Positions 16,796-24,996 of a stretch of 64,000 nt of DNA are shown here, piece after piece. Source of the DNA: an uncultured Bacteroidota bacterium (GTDB lineage: Bacteria > Bacteroidota > Bacteroidia > Flavobacteriales > Flavobacteriaceae). The translations under genes were made by a program, and so were the position numbers. Under the pieces are notes generated by a model, which ran no database searches, was not told where the DNA came from, and saw nothing but the letters and a program-made list of their open reading frames with translations. Location of the stretch: contig CABYEA010000003.1 of assembly GCA_902517895.1 (NCBI GenBank), forward strand, positions 40,518-104,517. The letters are read 5' to 3'. Position 1 is the stretch's first letter; each line of letters opens with the position of its first letter.

Positions 16796-17908
16796 TTAAT
16801 CATTAATTTCTTTAATTAAATTAATTAGTGGTTCTTTTAAAAGGATATAGCTAATCGAAAGAACTAATCCAAGAAATACATAAATAACAACTAATAAGCT
16901 TCTCTTTGGTTTAGATTTTAAAATAGGTACAGATACTTCGTCAATAACTGAGAAAATAGGAGTGTTTTTATTTAGTTTTATCTTATTATTGTTATATTCT
17001 GAGGCTAAGTTCATTAATATGTTTTCTTGTAATTGAACTTCAGATTCTAGTTTTTGTAATTCTGACATAAAAATGGCAGTAGAAATATTTTTATTAGAAT
17101 CTTTAAATTCTCCTAATTTTTTTTGTAACAAATCAAACTCAACTTGTTTCAAATCATACTGTTCCTTAGAGAATTTTAACCTTTCTTTTACTTTATTAGT
17201 TCTAATATTAATTATTTTAGTCTGCAAACTTTTGGTTATTAACTCCACTAGTTGACTACTAATAAAAGCATTCCTGTCTATTGCTAAAACTTTAATAAAT
17301 CCTTCTTTTGCGTTTAGCTCTATTGAAAATTTCTGTCTAAAAGAATAAAGTAGTTGATAATCCTCTTCACTTATAAAGTTGTAATTTTCAAAAATATCAC
17401 TATCAACTTCATTAGTTTCTTTTTTTAAAAATAAATCAATTGTATATTTTTTAATTAATCCAATTAAGTTAAAATTGAATATACTTTTTTGTGATAATAA
17501 ATATTCTTTGACAGTTAATTTTTCAGCATTTGAATTTATTAATTCTGCTGAAAGTAATTTAAGAGAAAATTCCTCTGAATCTATAATATTTGAATAAAGT
17601 AGTGGAGACAGGTAGGAATCACTTGTCATCTGATTTGTATTTAATTTAATTCCAGTTAATGAAGAGGCTAAATCCCCTAATTTACTACTATTAGATGAAA
17701 TTTGATCATCACTAACTTGTGGAACAAAAGTAGTTTGGGATGTGTATATGACAGGACTTAGAAGAGCTATAATACATCCAATTAAAAAAAATGATATAGT
17801 AGTTTTAATTATTAATTCTCTTCCTTTCCAAATTTTTTTTAAAATATCTATAATTTCTATGGAATCTTCGTCGAAATTATTTTGCAAATTTGTTTTGTTA
17901 ACCATCAT
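16796..17908 (-). CDS. Wzz-type polysaccharide chain-length determinant protein
   Basis: This is an inner-membrane co-polymerase of 370 residues with the usual layout. A first membrane segment lies at about 35-55 after a short cytoplasmic start. A long periplasmic coiled-coil region follows, and a second membrane segment lies near 337-356 behind a proline-rich KSKPKR. There is no C-terminal tyrosine-kinase domain, so it is the Wzz rather than the Wzc form. It is downstream of the Wza-like gene by 5 bases and probably in the same transcript. Its role should be control of O-antigen or capsule chain length for the locus on its right-hand + strand side. Confidence 0.85.
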   Translation of the reverse strand: MMVNKTNLQNNFDEDSIEIIDILKKIWKGRELIIKTTISFFLIGCIIALLSPVIYTSQTTFVPQVSDDQISSNSSKLGDLASSLTGIKLNTNQMTSDSYLSPLLYSNIIDSEEFSLKLLSAELINSNAEKLTVKEYLLSQKSIFNFNLIGLIKKYTIDLFLKKETNEVDSDIFENYNFISEEDYQLLYSFRQKFSIELNAKEGFIKVLAIDRNAFISSQLVELITKSLQTKIINIRTNKVKERLKFSKEQYDLKQVEFDLLQKKLGEFKDSNKNISTAIFMSELQKLESEVQLQENILMNLASEYNNNKIKLNKNTPIFSVIDEVSVPILKSKPKRSLLVVIYVFLGLVLSISYILLKEPLINLIKEIND

Positions 17909-17913
17909 AACTA

Positions 17914-20544
17914 TTATAATTTTGTTGCAATTAAAACAGATGTTAGAGTAGCAGTTATAAAATTAATAGTCCCGGAAATCTCTTCAATAACTCTTTGGAC
18001 ACGAACTTTAACATCTTCACCTTCTGGTCTGAAGTCAGTTATGATAATCGAATTAGGAAGAACTCTGGGGTTTTTAAAAAACCCAATTTTCTTAGTTTTT
18101 CCGTTTGGTAAAATAACATATGACTTTCCGCCCTTTCTAAATAATTTACCACCAGAGTTTTTAATGTATTTCTTAGCTTTTAATCCTTTTTGCCAAATAA
18201 AATTAGATTCATTTGTTACAGCTCCGGTGGTAGAAACAATTCCTTTGTCAGATGCTATATTTATAATATCACCGTTTTCAAATATTTCTTCAGCATTTAA
18301 ATCTTTAAAATTAAGAGTAATTACTTTTCCGTCTCTGATTAAAGAAGAAGCCTCTAAATTGGCATATAATGTCAATCCACCAGCATAATTAATTATGTCC
18401 TTTAAGGATGAATTTTTAAATTCAGAAACCACAGTTTGCGGAAAATTAACTTCTCCAGTAATACTAATTCTTATAGTTTCTTGAAAACCAAGTATTTGTC
18501 TAACCGCTAAAATGTCTCTGTCTTTTAATAAAAATCCATTATCAGGTTTTTCTTTTAATCCAAGTAGATAATCTTTGTCAATTTTAACATTGAACTTTCT
18601 AATAACTCTTTCATTTGACACATCCAATTCGGGCCTATTAACAATTAACTCTTCTTGATCAGCGCTAATTTCAAATCCACCAGCAAGTAACAAAAGATCT
18701 TCTACGTACATATTTTCATCTAAAGCATATAAATTTGGATTATTGACATAGCCAAATATTCCAACTGTTTTATTAATATTTTTTGTTGCACTAGTACTAT
18801 ATAACATGATTTTGTCTCTTGGGTATAATAGAGTAGTCTTTAATTCTTCTAAATTATCAAACTCAAATCTTAAGGTATTGAAATCTCCTGTTTCATTATT
18901 AAATCTTTTAATATCAATCCTTGATTTTAAAAAATTTACAAGAAAATCAGGATTATTAATCTGAGAAGCACTAAAAATAAGATCATATATAGTTAAATTT
19001 TCTTTCCAAGATGTAGTTAGATTTTCGACACCATAGCCACTGATAGATACATATTTAGCTCCTTCAACTCTTTGGTTACTATAAATTTGTACTTCATCCA
19101 TATCATTTAATGGCACATATTTAGTAGAATTTAAAATATCATTCAAATTGTATGAATTACTAACTGTTATTCCATTTACAATACTATTCACATCTACCTT
19201 TTCCATATATACATCAGGTAAAACACCTTTTGCAGCATCAATTATTAATGATTTTAAATCTTTATAAGTTCCAAGTGAATATATTCCGGGTTCAACAATA
19301 TGGCCTGAAATAGTTACTTGATTTAATTCCAGATCTAAGATTGGAAAGAATGTAATTTTATCTCCGTCAGAAAGAACAACTTTTTTACCATTAACTTTAG
19401 CTTCTTGATAATTAAAAGTTATTAATTCTCTATCAGCTATAATATCCCTAGATCTTTTATCAGCAGGAGTAATTCTGCTAATATTTACTTTAGTTGTTTG
19501 AGCTGTTACTGGTAAACCTCCAGAATATTTTAATAATTCTGAAAGCCCCTCATTTTCTTTTAACTCAAAAACAGCATTGTTATAAACCTCTCCTTGTAAA
19601 AGAAATCTGTTTTTTCTAGTATCAACAAAAACAATATCATTATTTGTTAGTCTAACATCTTCTCTAAGTTGACCTTTTGTAATGTAATCATAAAGATCAA
19701 TCGTTTTATAAAGTTTATTGTTTCTGTAAATTTTTATCTCTCTTAAAGATCCACTTGTTTTTACTCCACCAGCAGCATAAATGGCTGATAAGGCAGAACC
19801 TGAGGTATTTAAGATATGTGGCCCTGGTGCATAAACCTGACCTAATACTACAACCTTTACAGGTCTAAGCTGTGTTAGTGAAACGTCCATGAAGGTTTTT
19901 TGTGGATCACTGGTTAGTCCAGATAAAAATTTACCTAAAAATATTTTTAATCTAGATTTTAATGTTTTAAAAGAATTCCCTGAAGCAAAAAATAAACCAT
20001 AACCTCTAATGTTAATGTTCCCGTTTCTATCTACTTTTACATTTTGCTCAAAAGAGTTATCCCCGTAGGTAATGATTCTTAGTTCATCCCCTGGAGCTAT
20101 TAGATATCCTTCATCTATATTTCCAAGAAGATATTCTTTGTCTAAATAAGGGTTATTATTAAAAATATCATAACCAAAATATCTCGGTCCCGCTAATTTA
20201 TTATCTCCACCGTCTTCTTCTTCTTCTTCTTCTTCTTCTTCTTCTTCTTCTTCACTGTCTTCATTTTCTTCTCCGTCTTCAGTATCTGAATTTTCTTCAG
20301 GATTTTCAGAATTCTGATCCGAGAAAAAATCGTTTAGTAATTGATCATAGCTAAGTCCTCTTTGAGCAGCTAATTGTCTCGCTTGTGCTTCTGTCAATCC
20401 GCTAGCTTTAAGCGCCTGAGCAGCTTGGGCAGGAGTTGTGATATTTTGTGCCTTAGCTTGTTGTATAGCTTGATTAATGACGGCTTCATTAGTTTGGGAG
20501 TAACCAAACATTGAAAACAATAATAAAATACATAAATATCTCAT
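17914..20544 (-). CDS. Multi-SLBB polysaccharide export protein (Wza-like)
   Basis: This is a secreted or outer-membrane export protein of 876 residues. The signal peptide is about residues 1-16 (ends FGYSQ). An alanine/glutamine-rich helical stretch (20-75) and an acidic linker follow, with 13 consecutive glutamates at 98-110. The Poly_export domain starts near 143 (YLIAPGDELRI). About six SLBB-like repeats follow, each built like VLGQVYAPGPHIL or ITGEVNFPQTVV with a later AGG. Classical Wza has fewer SLBB repeats, but long multi-SLBB forms are usual in Bacteroidota. The C terminus is hydrophobic (residues about 858-874). It precedes the Wzz-like gene. Confidence 0.88.
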   Translation of the reverse strand: MRYLCILLLFSMFGYSQTNEAVINQAIQQAKAQNITTPAQAAQALKASGLTEAQARQLAAQRGLSYDQLLNDFFSDQNSENPEENSDTEDGEENEDSEEEEEEEEEEEEEDGGDNKLAGPRYFGYDIFNNNPYLDKEYLLGNIDEGYLIAPGDELRIITYGDNSFEQNVKVDRNGNINIRGYGLFFASGNSFKTLKSRLKIFLGKFLSGLTSDPQKTFMDVSLTQLRPVKVVVLGQVYAPGPHILNTSGSALSAIYAAGGVKTSGSLREIKIYRNNKLYKTIDLYDYITKGQLREDVRLTNNDIVFVDTRKNRFLLQGEVYNNAVFELKENEGLSELLKYSGGLPVTAQTTKVNISRITPADKRSRDIIADRELITFNYQEAKVNGKKVVLSDGDKITFFPILDLELNQVTISGHIVEPGIYSLGTYKDLKSLIIDAAKGVLPDVYMEKVDVNSIVNGITVSNSYNLNDILNSTKYVPLNDMDEVQIYSNQRVEGAKYVSISGYGVENLTTSWKENLTIYDLIFSASQINNPDFLVNFLKSRIDIKRFNNETGDFNTLRFEFDNLEELKTTLLYPRDKIMLYSTSATKNINKTVGIFGYVNNPNLYALDENMYVEDLLLLAGGFEISADQEELIVNRPELDVSNERVIRKFNVKIDKDYLLGLKEKPDNGFLLKDRDILAVRQILGFQETIRISITGEVNFPQTVVSEFKNSSLKDIINYAGGLTLYANLEASSLIRDGKVITLNFKDLNAEEIFENGDIINIASDKGIVSTTGAVTNESNFIWQKGLKAKKYIKNSGGKLFRKGGKSYVILPNGKTKKIGFFKNPRVLPNSIIITDFRPEGEDVKVRVQRVIEEISGTINFITATLTSVLIATKL
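20215..20253 (-). repeat. (GAA)13 trinucleotide microsatellite inside the SLBB gene
   Basis: There are thirteen perfect TTC copies on the + strand, read as GAA on the coding strand, encoding Glu98-Glu110. All codons are identical, unlike the mixed GAA/GAG/GAT/GAC acid codons around them. Changes by whole units would keep the reading frame and alter only the length of an acidic linker in the export protein. Confidence 0.97.
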
Positions 20545-20561
20545 ATAACTATTTTGGTTTG

Positions 20562-20569
20562 CAAATATA
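20562..20569 (-). promoter_or_regulatory. Putative promoter -7 box for the SLBB-wzz genes
   Basis: TATATTTG on the minus strand matches the Bacteroidota consensus TAnnTTTG. A transcript starting about 7 bases downstream would leave a leader near 11 bases before the SLBB start codon. I see no good TTTG at the -33 distance. Confidence 0.4.
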
Positions 20570-20667
20570 TGAAAAAACTCAAAAACACCCTTTTTATTGC
20601 CTTTCTATAACTAATTATTTAATCGATTATATTATCTAATTAAATAAATATTATGAAATTAAATTCC

Positions 20668-20675
20668 TAAATTTG
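20668..20675 (+). promoter_or_regulatory. Putative promoter -7 box for the wecA-like gene
   Basis: TAAATTTG on the + strand fits TAnnTTTG. The predicted start point (about 20682) lies only 2 bases before the ATG at 20684, so the transcript would be nearly leaderless. No clear -33 element is seen. Confidence 0.35.
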
Positions 20676-20683
20676 AATGAATT

Positions 20684-21787
20684 ATGAATGTAGAATTTCC
20701 GTTTTCACTTTATTATTTAGGTGTTTTTATCAGTACTGTTTTTTTATCAAGATTTATTTTTAGAAAATACATTCAATTTGCAAAGACTTATAATCTTGTA
20801 AAAGCTACAAATTCAAGGGCAGCCCATAAAGGAATAGTATTCACAGGGGGTGGGGTTGTTTATGCTGCTGTAGTAATGGTTGCCGCTTTAATTTTAGACA
20901 ATGTGGATTTTGTTGAGTTTTCTAATTTTAGCCCAATTATTGCAACGGCTATTTTAGTGTCAATTCTTGGTTTTTATGATGACTTTATTGAAATTTCAGC
21001 ATTTAATAAATATATAGTACTTACTTTTTTAATTTTAATGCTCTTGTATGCAAATTCGACCTTACCAATTATTCAAAATTTGAATGGATTTTTGGGAATA
21101 TATGAGATTGGATATATTCCGGGTTTAATATTCACTTGTTTCGTTTATTTATCCATTATGAATGCTATAAATTTAACCGATGGCATCGATGGCTATTTAG
21201 CAATTTTTTCAATTTTCTTTTTTACATCTCTATTATATAATTTTGATATAAATAAATTTTATACTCTTAACACTGTTTCAGCGATTATAATTGGTTGTAG
21301 CGCTATGTTTATGAAATATAATTTTTCGAAGGGTAAAAAATTATTTGTAGGAGATGCCGGTTCACTATTCATTGGATTTTGGATTGCCACATACTTAATT
21401 ACATACATTACAAGTGCTCAAGATTCGATACTTGTTGATGTTTATTCGATTCAGCTTGAGAATATTCCTGTTATTGCAATTTCAATGATTTCACTTCCTG
21501 TTTTAGATACACTAAGAGTTATGCTAGTCAGGATTCTAAGTAAAAAATCCCCTTTTATTGCTGACAGAAATCATTTACATCACATATTACTAGATAGTGG
21601 TATGACACATCTCAGAACATCATTATTTTTAACCGTCATTAATTGGTTTAATTGTATCGCAATTTTCTTAATTGAGCAAAATTTTAACTCAAAAGAACTT
21701 ACAATAATCTATATTTTGATGAGTTTATTTTGGTTTTTCTTCTTTGAGTATATAAATAGAAAAAATCTTATTCCTTCAAAAGGCTAA
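20684..21787 (+). CDS. Polyprenyl-phosphate N-acetylhexosamine-1-phosphate transferase (WecA/TagO family)
   Basis: This is a multi-spanning membrane enzyme of 367 residues that loads a sugar-1-phosphate onto undecaprenyl phosphate and so starts O-antigen or capsule repeat units. The MraY/WecA signatures are present: GGGVVYA near residue 56, GFYDDF (99-104), the Asn-Asp motif NLTDGIDGY, FVGDAGSLFIGFW, and the HIH-type loop DRNHLHHILLDSG. Around ten hydrophobic segments cover the chain. It is divergent from the SLBB-wzz pair and close to the sugar locus, so it is the likely initiating transferase. The 3' end overlaps the convergent kelch-like gene by 20 bases. Confidence 0.9.
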   Translation: MNVEFPFSLYYLGVFISTVFLSRFIFRKYIQFAKTYNLVKATNSRAAHKGIVFTGGGVVYAAVVMVAALILDNVDFVEFSNFSPIIATAILVSILGFYDDFIEISAFNKYIVLTFLILMLLYANSTLPIIQNLNGFLGIYEIGYIPGLIFTCFVYLSIMNAINLTDGIDGYLAIFSIFFFTSLLYNFDINKFYTLNTVSAIIIGCSAMFMKYNFSKGKKLFVGDAGSLFIGFWIATYLITYITSAQDSILVDVYSIQLENIPVIAISMISLPVLDTLRVMLVRILSKKSPFIADRNHLHHILLDSGMTHLRTSLFLTVINWFNCIAIFLIEQNFNSKELTIIYILMSLFWFFFFEYINRKNLIPSKG

Positions 21788-23237
21788 GTATCTGAATTCT
21801 TTTGTCTTGTGGGCTTTTACTTATACTTATAAATGACTCAGATGAGTTAGTTATAAATTCAAACTTTTCGTTTAAGGATTCTATAATTTTATTTTTCACT
21901 TTGGATGCATAATCATATGATAATCCATTTTCAACAAGCTTTGCAACAATATCATTACTTGTAATTTGATCATTTTCTAAAAGCATTTTTAATATCTCAA
22001 TTGAATTATTATCTATATTAATCTGTGTTCCTAGAAAGAAAAGTTCATCATTTTCGAAATTATATAACTTACTTTTTGTTAAAATTTTATCTCTTTTTAG
22101 GCCTTTATAAAATAAATTAATTATAATAACTAATAGAATAATTAGCATTGGAACAAAGAATTGATTCCTTGATTGCTCATATTTCAAAAGAGGTATTTCT
22201 GAAATTGAGTCAAGATCAATTATATTGCTAAGTTTATATTTTGATAAAATTACTGTTTCTGATTTTGAGTTATGGTTTTTAAATATATTTAGTATTACAT
22301 TTGATAGGTCAAGAGTGTTGATGTTTTCAAATGTATTGTTGTAGGATATAAATGATTTAATTGAACTTAAATCTGCGGGGGAAAACCCTAGTTTGTATTT
22401 ATACTTGTAAATTGAGGATTTTTCCATATCAATAAAATGAAAAAATTCTTGACCAAAAACATAAAACCAATTTCCACTTCCAATAATCAGAGGTTCATTA
22501 GAAAGATCTAAATTAATATTTCCAAGTTCTGTCCAAAAAAAATTTTCAAAATTGAATCTTAAAATTGATTGATTTTTTGACTTTCTCCCATTATTAAATT
22601 TATTCCCTCCGAAAATATAATAGTCATCTTTTGTCAAAAGAGAATGAAATGATGAGATACCAAATGACAATTCATTAGGAATTTCATTTTGAAAAGTAAT
22701 TTCATCCCACTGATTGGTGTTATTTTCATCAAAATTAAGCATAGTATTATTTGTCCTAAATAATCCATATCCACCAAAGTGATATACTTTTTTATTGTGA
22801 AGGATAAAATCCCCCAAAAATTTATTCATAAATGGAAAACTGTTATCCCGTCTTTTAAGTTTATTGTCAATCAAGGTCATTACAAGACCTCCACCATCAT
22901 GAAAAATATAGAATTCATCGTTTTCTGATTTCTTGAGAACTAAATTATCCATAAGTCCATTCATAACAGATTTTGATAAAGAAAATTCACCTGTGTAGAA
23001 ACCACCCCATGTTTCATTATTAAAATCGGGTAAATATGCTTCATATTGATATTTAGATTTTATTGAATCGTTGATTAAATCATAAGTTGTTAATGAAATT
23101 CTATTATCAAATACGTAAAGTTCATTTTTTTCAATATCTATATCATAAATAAATTTTCCGTTTATTTCATTATTTGGAGATGAAAAAATAAACTTAGAGT
23201 TAATTAATATTAAAAATGATATTAACCGAACTAACAT
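21768..23237 (-). CDS. Kelch-like membrane protein with possible C-terminal winged helix
   Basis: This is a 489-residue protein of unknown function. Residues 1-19 form a signal peptide or anchor. The region to about 350 reads as a beta-propeller, with kelch-like elements VYHFGGYGLF, YYIFGGNKFNNG and WFYVFGQ each followed by a hydrophobic-aromatic strand. One membrane segment spans about 360-378 (FFVPMLIILLVIIINLFY), followed by KGLKRDK. The last ~110 residues should be cytoplasmic. Within them IEILKMLLENDQITSNDIVA and the following helix-rich stretch look like a winged helix, ending in DKRIQILSLL. A periplasmic sensor coupled to a DNA-binding or protein-binding tail is a reasonable guess, not proven. 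A promoter box and direct repeats lie upstream. Confidence 0.6.
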   Translation of the reverse strand: MLVRLISFLILINSKFIFSSPNNEINGKFIYDIDIEKNELYVFDNRISLTTYDLINDSIKSKYQYEAYLPDFNNETWGGFYTGEFSLSKSVMNGLMDNLVLKKSENDEFYIFHDGGGLVMTLIDNKLKRRDNSFPFMNKFLGDFILHNKKVYHFGGYGLFRTNNTMLNFDENNTNQWDEITFQNEIPNELSFGISSFHSLLTKDDYYIFGGNKFNNGRKSKNQSILRFNFENFFWTELGNINLDLSNEPLIIGSGNWFYVFGQEFFHFIDMEKSSIYKYKYKLGFSPADLSSIKSFISYNNTFENINTLDLSNVILNIFKNHNSKSETVILSKYKLSNIIDLDSISEIPLLKYEQSRNQFFVPMLIILLVIIINLFYKGLKRDKILTKSKLYNFENDELFFLGTQINIDNNSIEILKMLLENDQITSNDIVAKLVENGLSYDYASKVKNKIIESLNEKFEFITNSSESFISISKSPQDKRIQILSLLKE

Positions 23238-23259
23238 AAATGAAGTTTTTTAAGCACAT

Positions 23260-23267
23260 CAAATATA
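23260..23267 (-). promoter_or_regulatory. Putative promoter -7 box of the kelch-like gene
   Basis: TATATTTG on the minus strand, 22 bases before the start codon; the predicted leader is about 16 bases. The expected -33 region (near 23287-23291) falls inside the first copy of the 12-base direct repeat. Confidence 0.45.
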
Positions 23268-23283
23268 TGTAAATTAAATTAAT

Positions 23284-23316
23284 ATGTCGGATATTATCGA
23301 TTAAATGTCCGATATT
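23284..23316. promoter_or_regulatory. Operator-like 12-base direct repeats
   Basis: ATGTCGGATATT (23284-23295) and ATGTCCGATATT (23305-23316) differ at one base and are 21 bases apart, two DNA helical turns. A weaker third copy, ATGTCTATTATT, is at 23338-23349. The inner TCGGA and TCCGA also form an inverted pair. The first copy overlaps the predicted -33 region of the kelch-like gene, which suits a repressor or activator site. The binding protein is unknown. Confidence 0.5.
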
Positions 23317-23377
23317 TTAATCTGTAATTTAAATAAGATGTCTATTATTTTTATGTTAAATCCTTATTAAAAAACTG

Positions 23378-24034
23378 TTAAATCTGCTTTAATTTTGATA
23401 TAATTTCTTTTGGATTTTCAGCCTTAAATACATGACTGCCAGAAACTAACACATCTGCTCCATTTTCTAATAGTTTTTTTGCATTATGAATAGTTACACC
23501 TCCATCTACCTCAATCAGCGTACTAGAATTTTGTTTTATAATAATTTCTTTTACCTGCTTACATCTATCATAGGTCGCTTCAATAAACTTTTGCCCACTA
23601 AATCCAGGAAATACACCCATTACGCATACTAAATCAACATCATTGATGTATTCTGCCAATACATTTGTATCGGTGTCTGGATTTATTGCTACACCAGCCT
23701 TCATTCCGTATTTTTTAATTTCCTTAATAGACTCTAGAATGGTGTCTTTTGAAACTTCATAATGAATTGTTAAAATATTACTCCCTAGTTCTGCAAATTT
23801 TCCAATATATTTTTCTGGATTTACGATCATTAAATGAACATCTAATGTTTTTGTAGCATATTCATTTATTGATTTTAGAACTGGCATTCCAAAAGATATA
23901 TTTGGCACAAATACTCCATCCATTATATCAATGTGAAACCAGTCAGCTTCACTATCGTTAACCATATAAATATCTGACTTAAGATCTGAAAAATCTGCTG
24001 AAAGTATTGATGGAGCGATTAATTGATTACCCAT
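23378..24034 (-). CDS. rpe: Ribulose-phosphate 3-epimerase
   Basis: It interconverts ribulose-5-phosphate and xylulose-5-phosphate in the pentose phosphate pathway. It is a TIM barrel of 218 residues with the standard motifs: APSILSADF at the start, HIDIMDGVFVPNISFG (metal-binding His and Asp), DVHLMI, VCVMGVFPGFSGQKF, and IEVDGGV with the catalytic aspartate near the C terminus. It follows rpoD with a 47-base gap. The order rpsO-pnp-rpoD-rpe is one I associate with Flavobacteriia. Confidence 0.96.
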   Translation of the reverse strand: MGNQLIAPSILSADFSDLKSDIYMVNDSEADWFHIDIMDGVFVPNISFGMPVLKSINEYATKTLDVHLMIVNPEKYIGKFAELGSNILTIHYEVSKDTILESIKEIKKYGMKAGVAINPDTDTNVLAEYINDVDLVCVMGVFPGFSGQKFIEATYDRCKQVKEIIIKQNSSTLIEVDGGVTIHNAKKLLENGADVLVSGSHVFKAENPKEIISKLKQI

Positions 24035-24081
24035 TAGAAGAATTTGTATTAAAGGTAATCAATAATGAAATAATATTTTAT

Positions 24082-24945
24082 TTATCCCAAGTAAGTTTTT
24101 AGAATTTTACTTCTTGATGTATGTTTCAGCCTTCTGATGGCTTTTTCCTTTATTTGTCTAACCCTTTCTCTTGTAAGATCAAAAGTCTCACCAATTTCCT
24201 CTAAAGTCATTGGGTGATGATTACCTAGACCAAAATAAAGTTTGATAACATCAGCCTCTCTAGGGGTTAAAGTTTCTAGTGCTCTTTCAATCTCGGTTCT
24301 GAGTGATTCGTGAATTAGTTCTTTATCAGGATTTGGTGATTCACCACTTCTTAAAACGTCATATAAATTTGAATCTTCACCTTCTACAAGTGGAGCATCC
24401 ATAGATACATGACGACCTGAATTTTTCATAGATTCTTTAACATCATTGATGGTCATATCTAATTCATTTGCTATTTCCTCTGCACTTGGTGGTCTTTCGT
24501 GTGATTGCTCTAAGAAAGCATAGGTTTTATTTATTTTATTAATTGATCCAATCTTGTTTAACGGAAGTCTAACAATTCTTGATTGTTCTGCTAATGCTTG
24601 TAAAATAGACTGTCTAATCCACCAAACGGCATATGAAATAAATTTAAAACCTCTGGTTTCATCAAATCTTTGTGCAGCTTTAATTAAACCAAGATTTCCT
24701 TCATTGATTAAATCAGGAAGGGTTAGTCCCTGGTTTTGATATTGCTTTGCTACAGAGACAACGAAACGTAAATTAGCTTTTGTAAGCTTTTCTAAGGCTA
24801 ATTGATCTCCTTGTTTTACTCTTTGAGCTAATTCAACTTCTTCTTCAGCCGTAATCAGATCAACTTTACCAATTTCTTGTAAGTACTTATCAAGTGATGC
24901 TGTTTCTCTGTTGGTTACCTGCTTTGTTATCTTTAATTGTCTCAT
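24082..24945 (-). CDS. rpoD: Primary sigma-70 factor RpoD (short Bacteroidota form)
   Basis: This is the housekeeping sigma factor, 287 residues, lacking the long region 1.1 and the non-conserved insert of proteobacterial RpoD, as is normal in Bacteroidota. Region 1.2 starts at [16 protein letters not shown]. Region 2 holds [32 protein letters not shown] and [10 protein letters not shown]. Region 4 ends with a helix-turn-helix, [19 protein letters not shown]. Its recognition of TTTG/TAnnTTTG boxes fits the candidate promoters in this window. A possible own promoter and a hairpin lie in the gap to pnp. Confidence 0.96.
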   Translation of the reverse strand: MRQLKITKQVTNRETASLDKYLQEIGKVDLITAEEEVELAQRVKQGDQLALEKLTKANLRFVVSVAKQYQNQGLTLPDLINEGNLGLIKAAQRFDETRGFKFISYAVWWIRQSILQALAEQSRIVRLPLNKIGSINKINKTYAFLEQSHERPPSAEEIANELDMTINDVKESMKNSGRHVSMDAPLVEGEDSNLYDVLRSGESPNPDKELIHESLRTEIERALETLTPREADVIKLYFGLGNHHPMTLEEIGETFDLTRERVRQIKEKAIRRLKHTSRSKILKTYLG

Positions 24946-24964
24946 AGTGAATTATATAGAAGAT

Positions 24965-24990
24965 TTTTTGTAAATAAAACTTTACAAAAA
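24965..24990. other. Perfect 10-bp hairpin in the pnp-rpoD gap
   Basis: TTTTTGTAAA (24965-24974) and TTTACAAAAA (24981-24990) are perfect arms around a 6-base loop, starting 6 bases after the pnp stop codon. The stem is A/T-rich and no long U-run follows it on the minus strand, so it could be a weak terminator, a processing site or an mRNA end protector. The right arm overlaps the candidate rpoD promoter box. Confidence 0.5.
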
Positions 24991-24992
24991 TA
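24985..24992 (-). promoter_or_regulatory. Putative promoter -7 box for rpoD
   Basis: TATTTTTG on the minus strand, with a predicted leader of about 33 bases. It sits in the arm of the hairpin between pnp and rpoD. No clear -33 TTTG is visible inside the pnp end. Confidence 0.35.
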
Positions 24993-24996
24993 TTAT

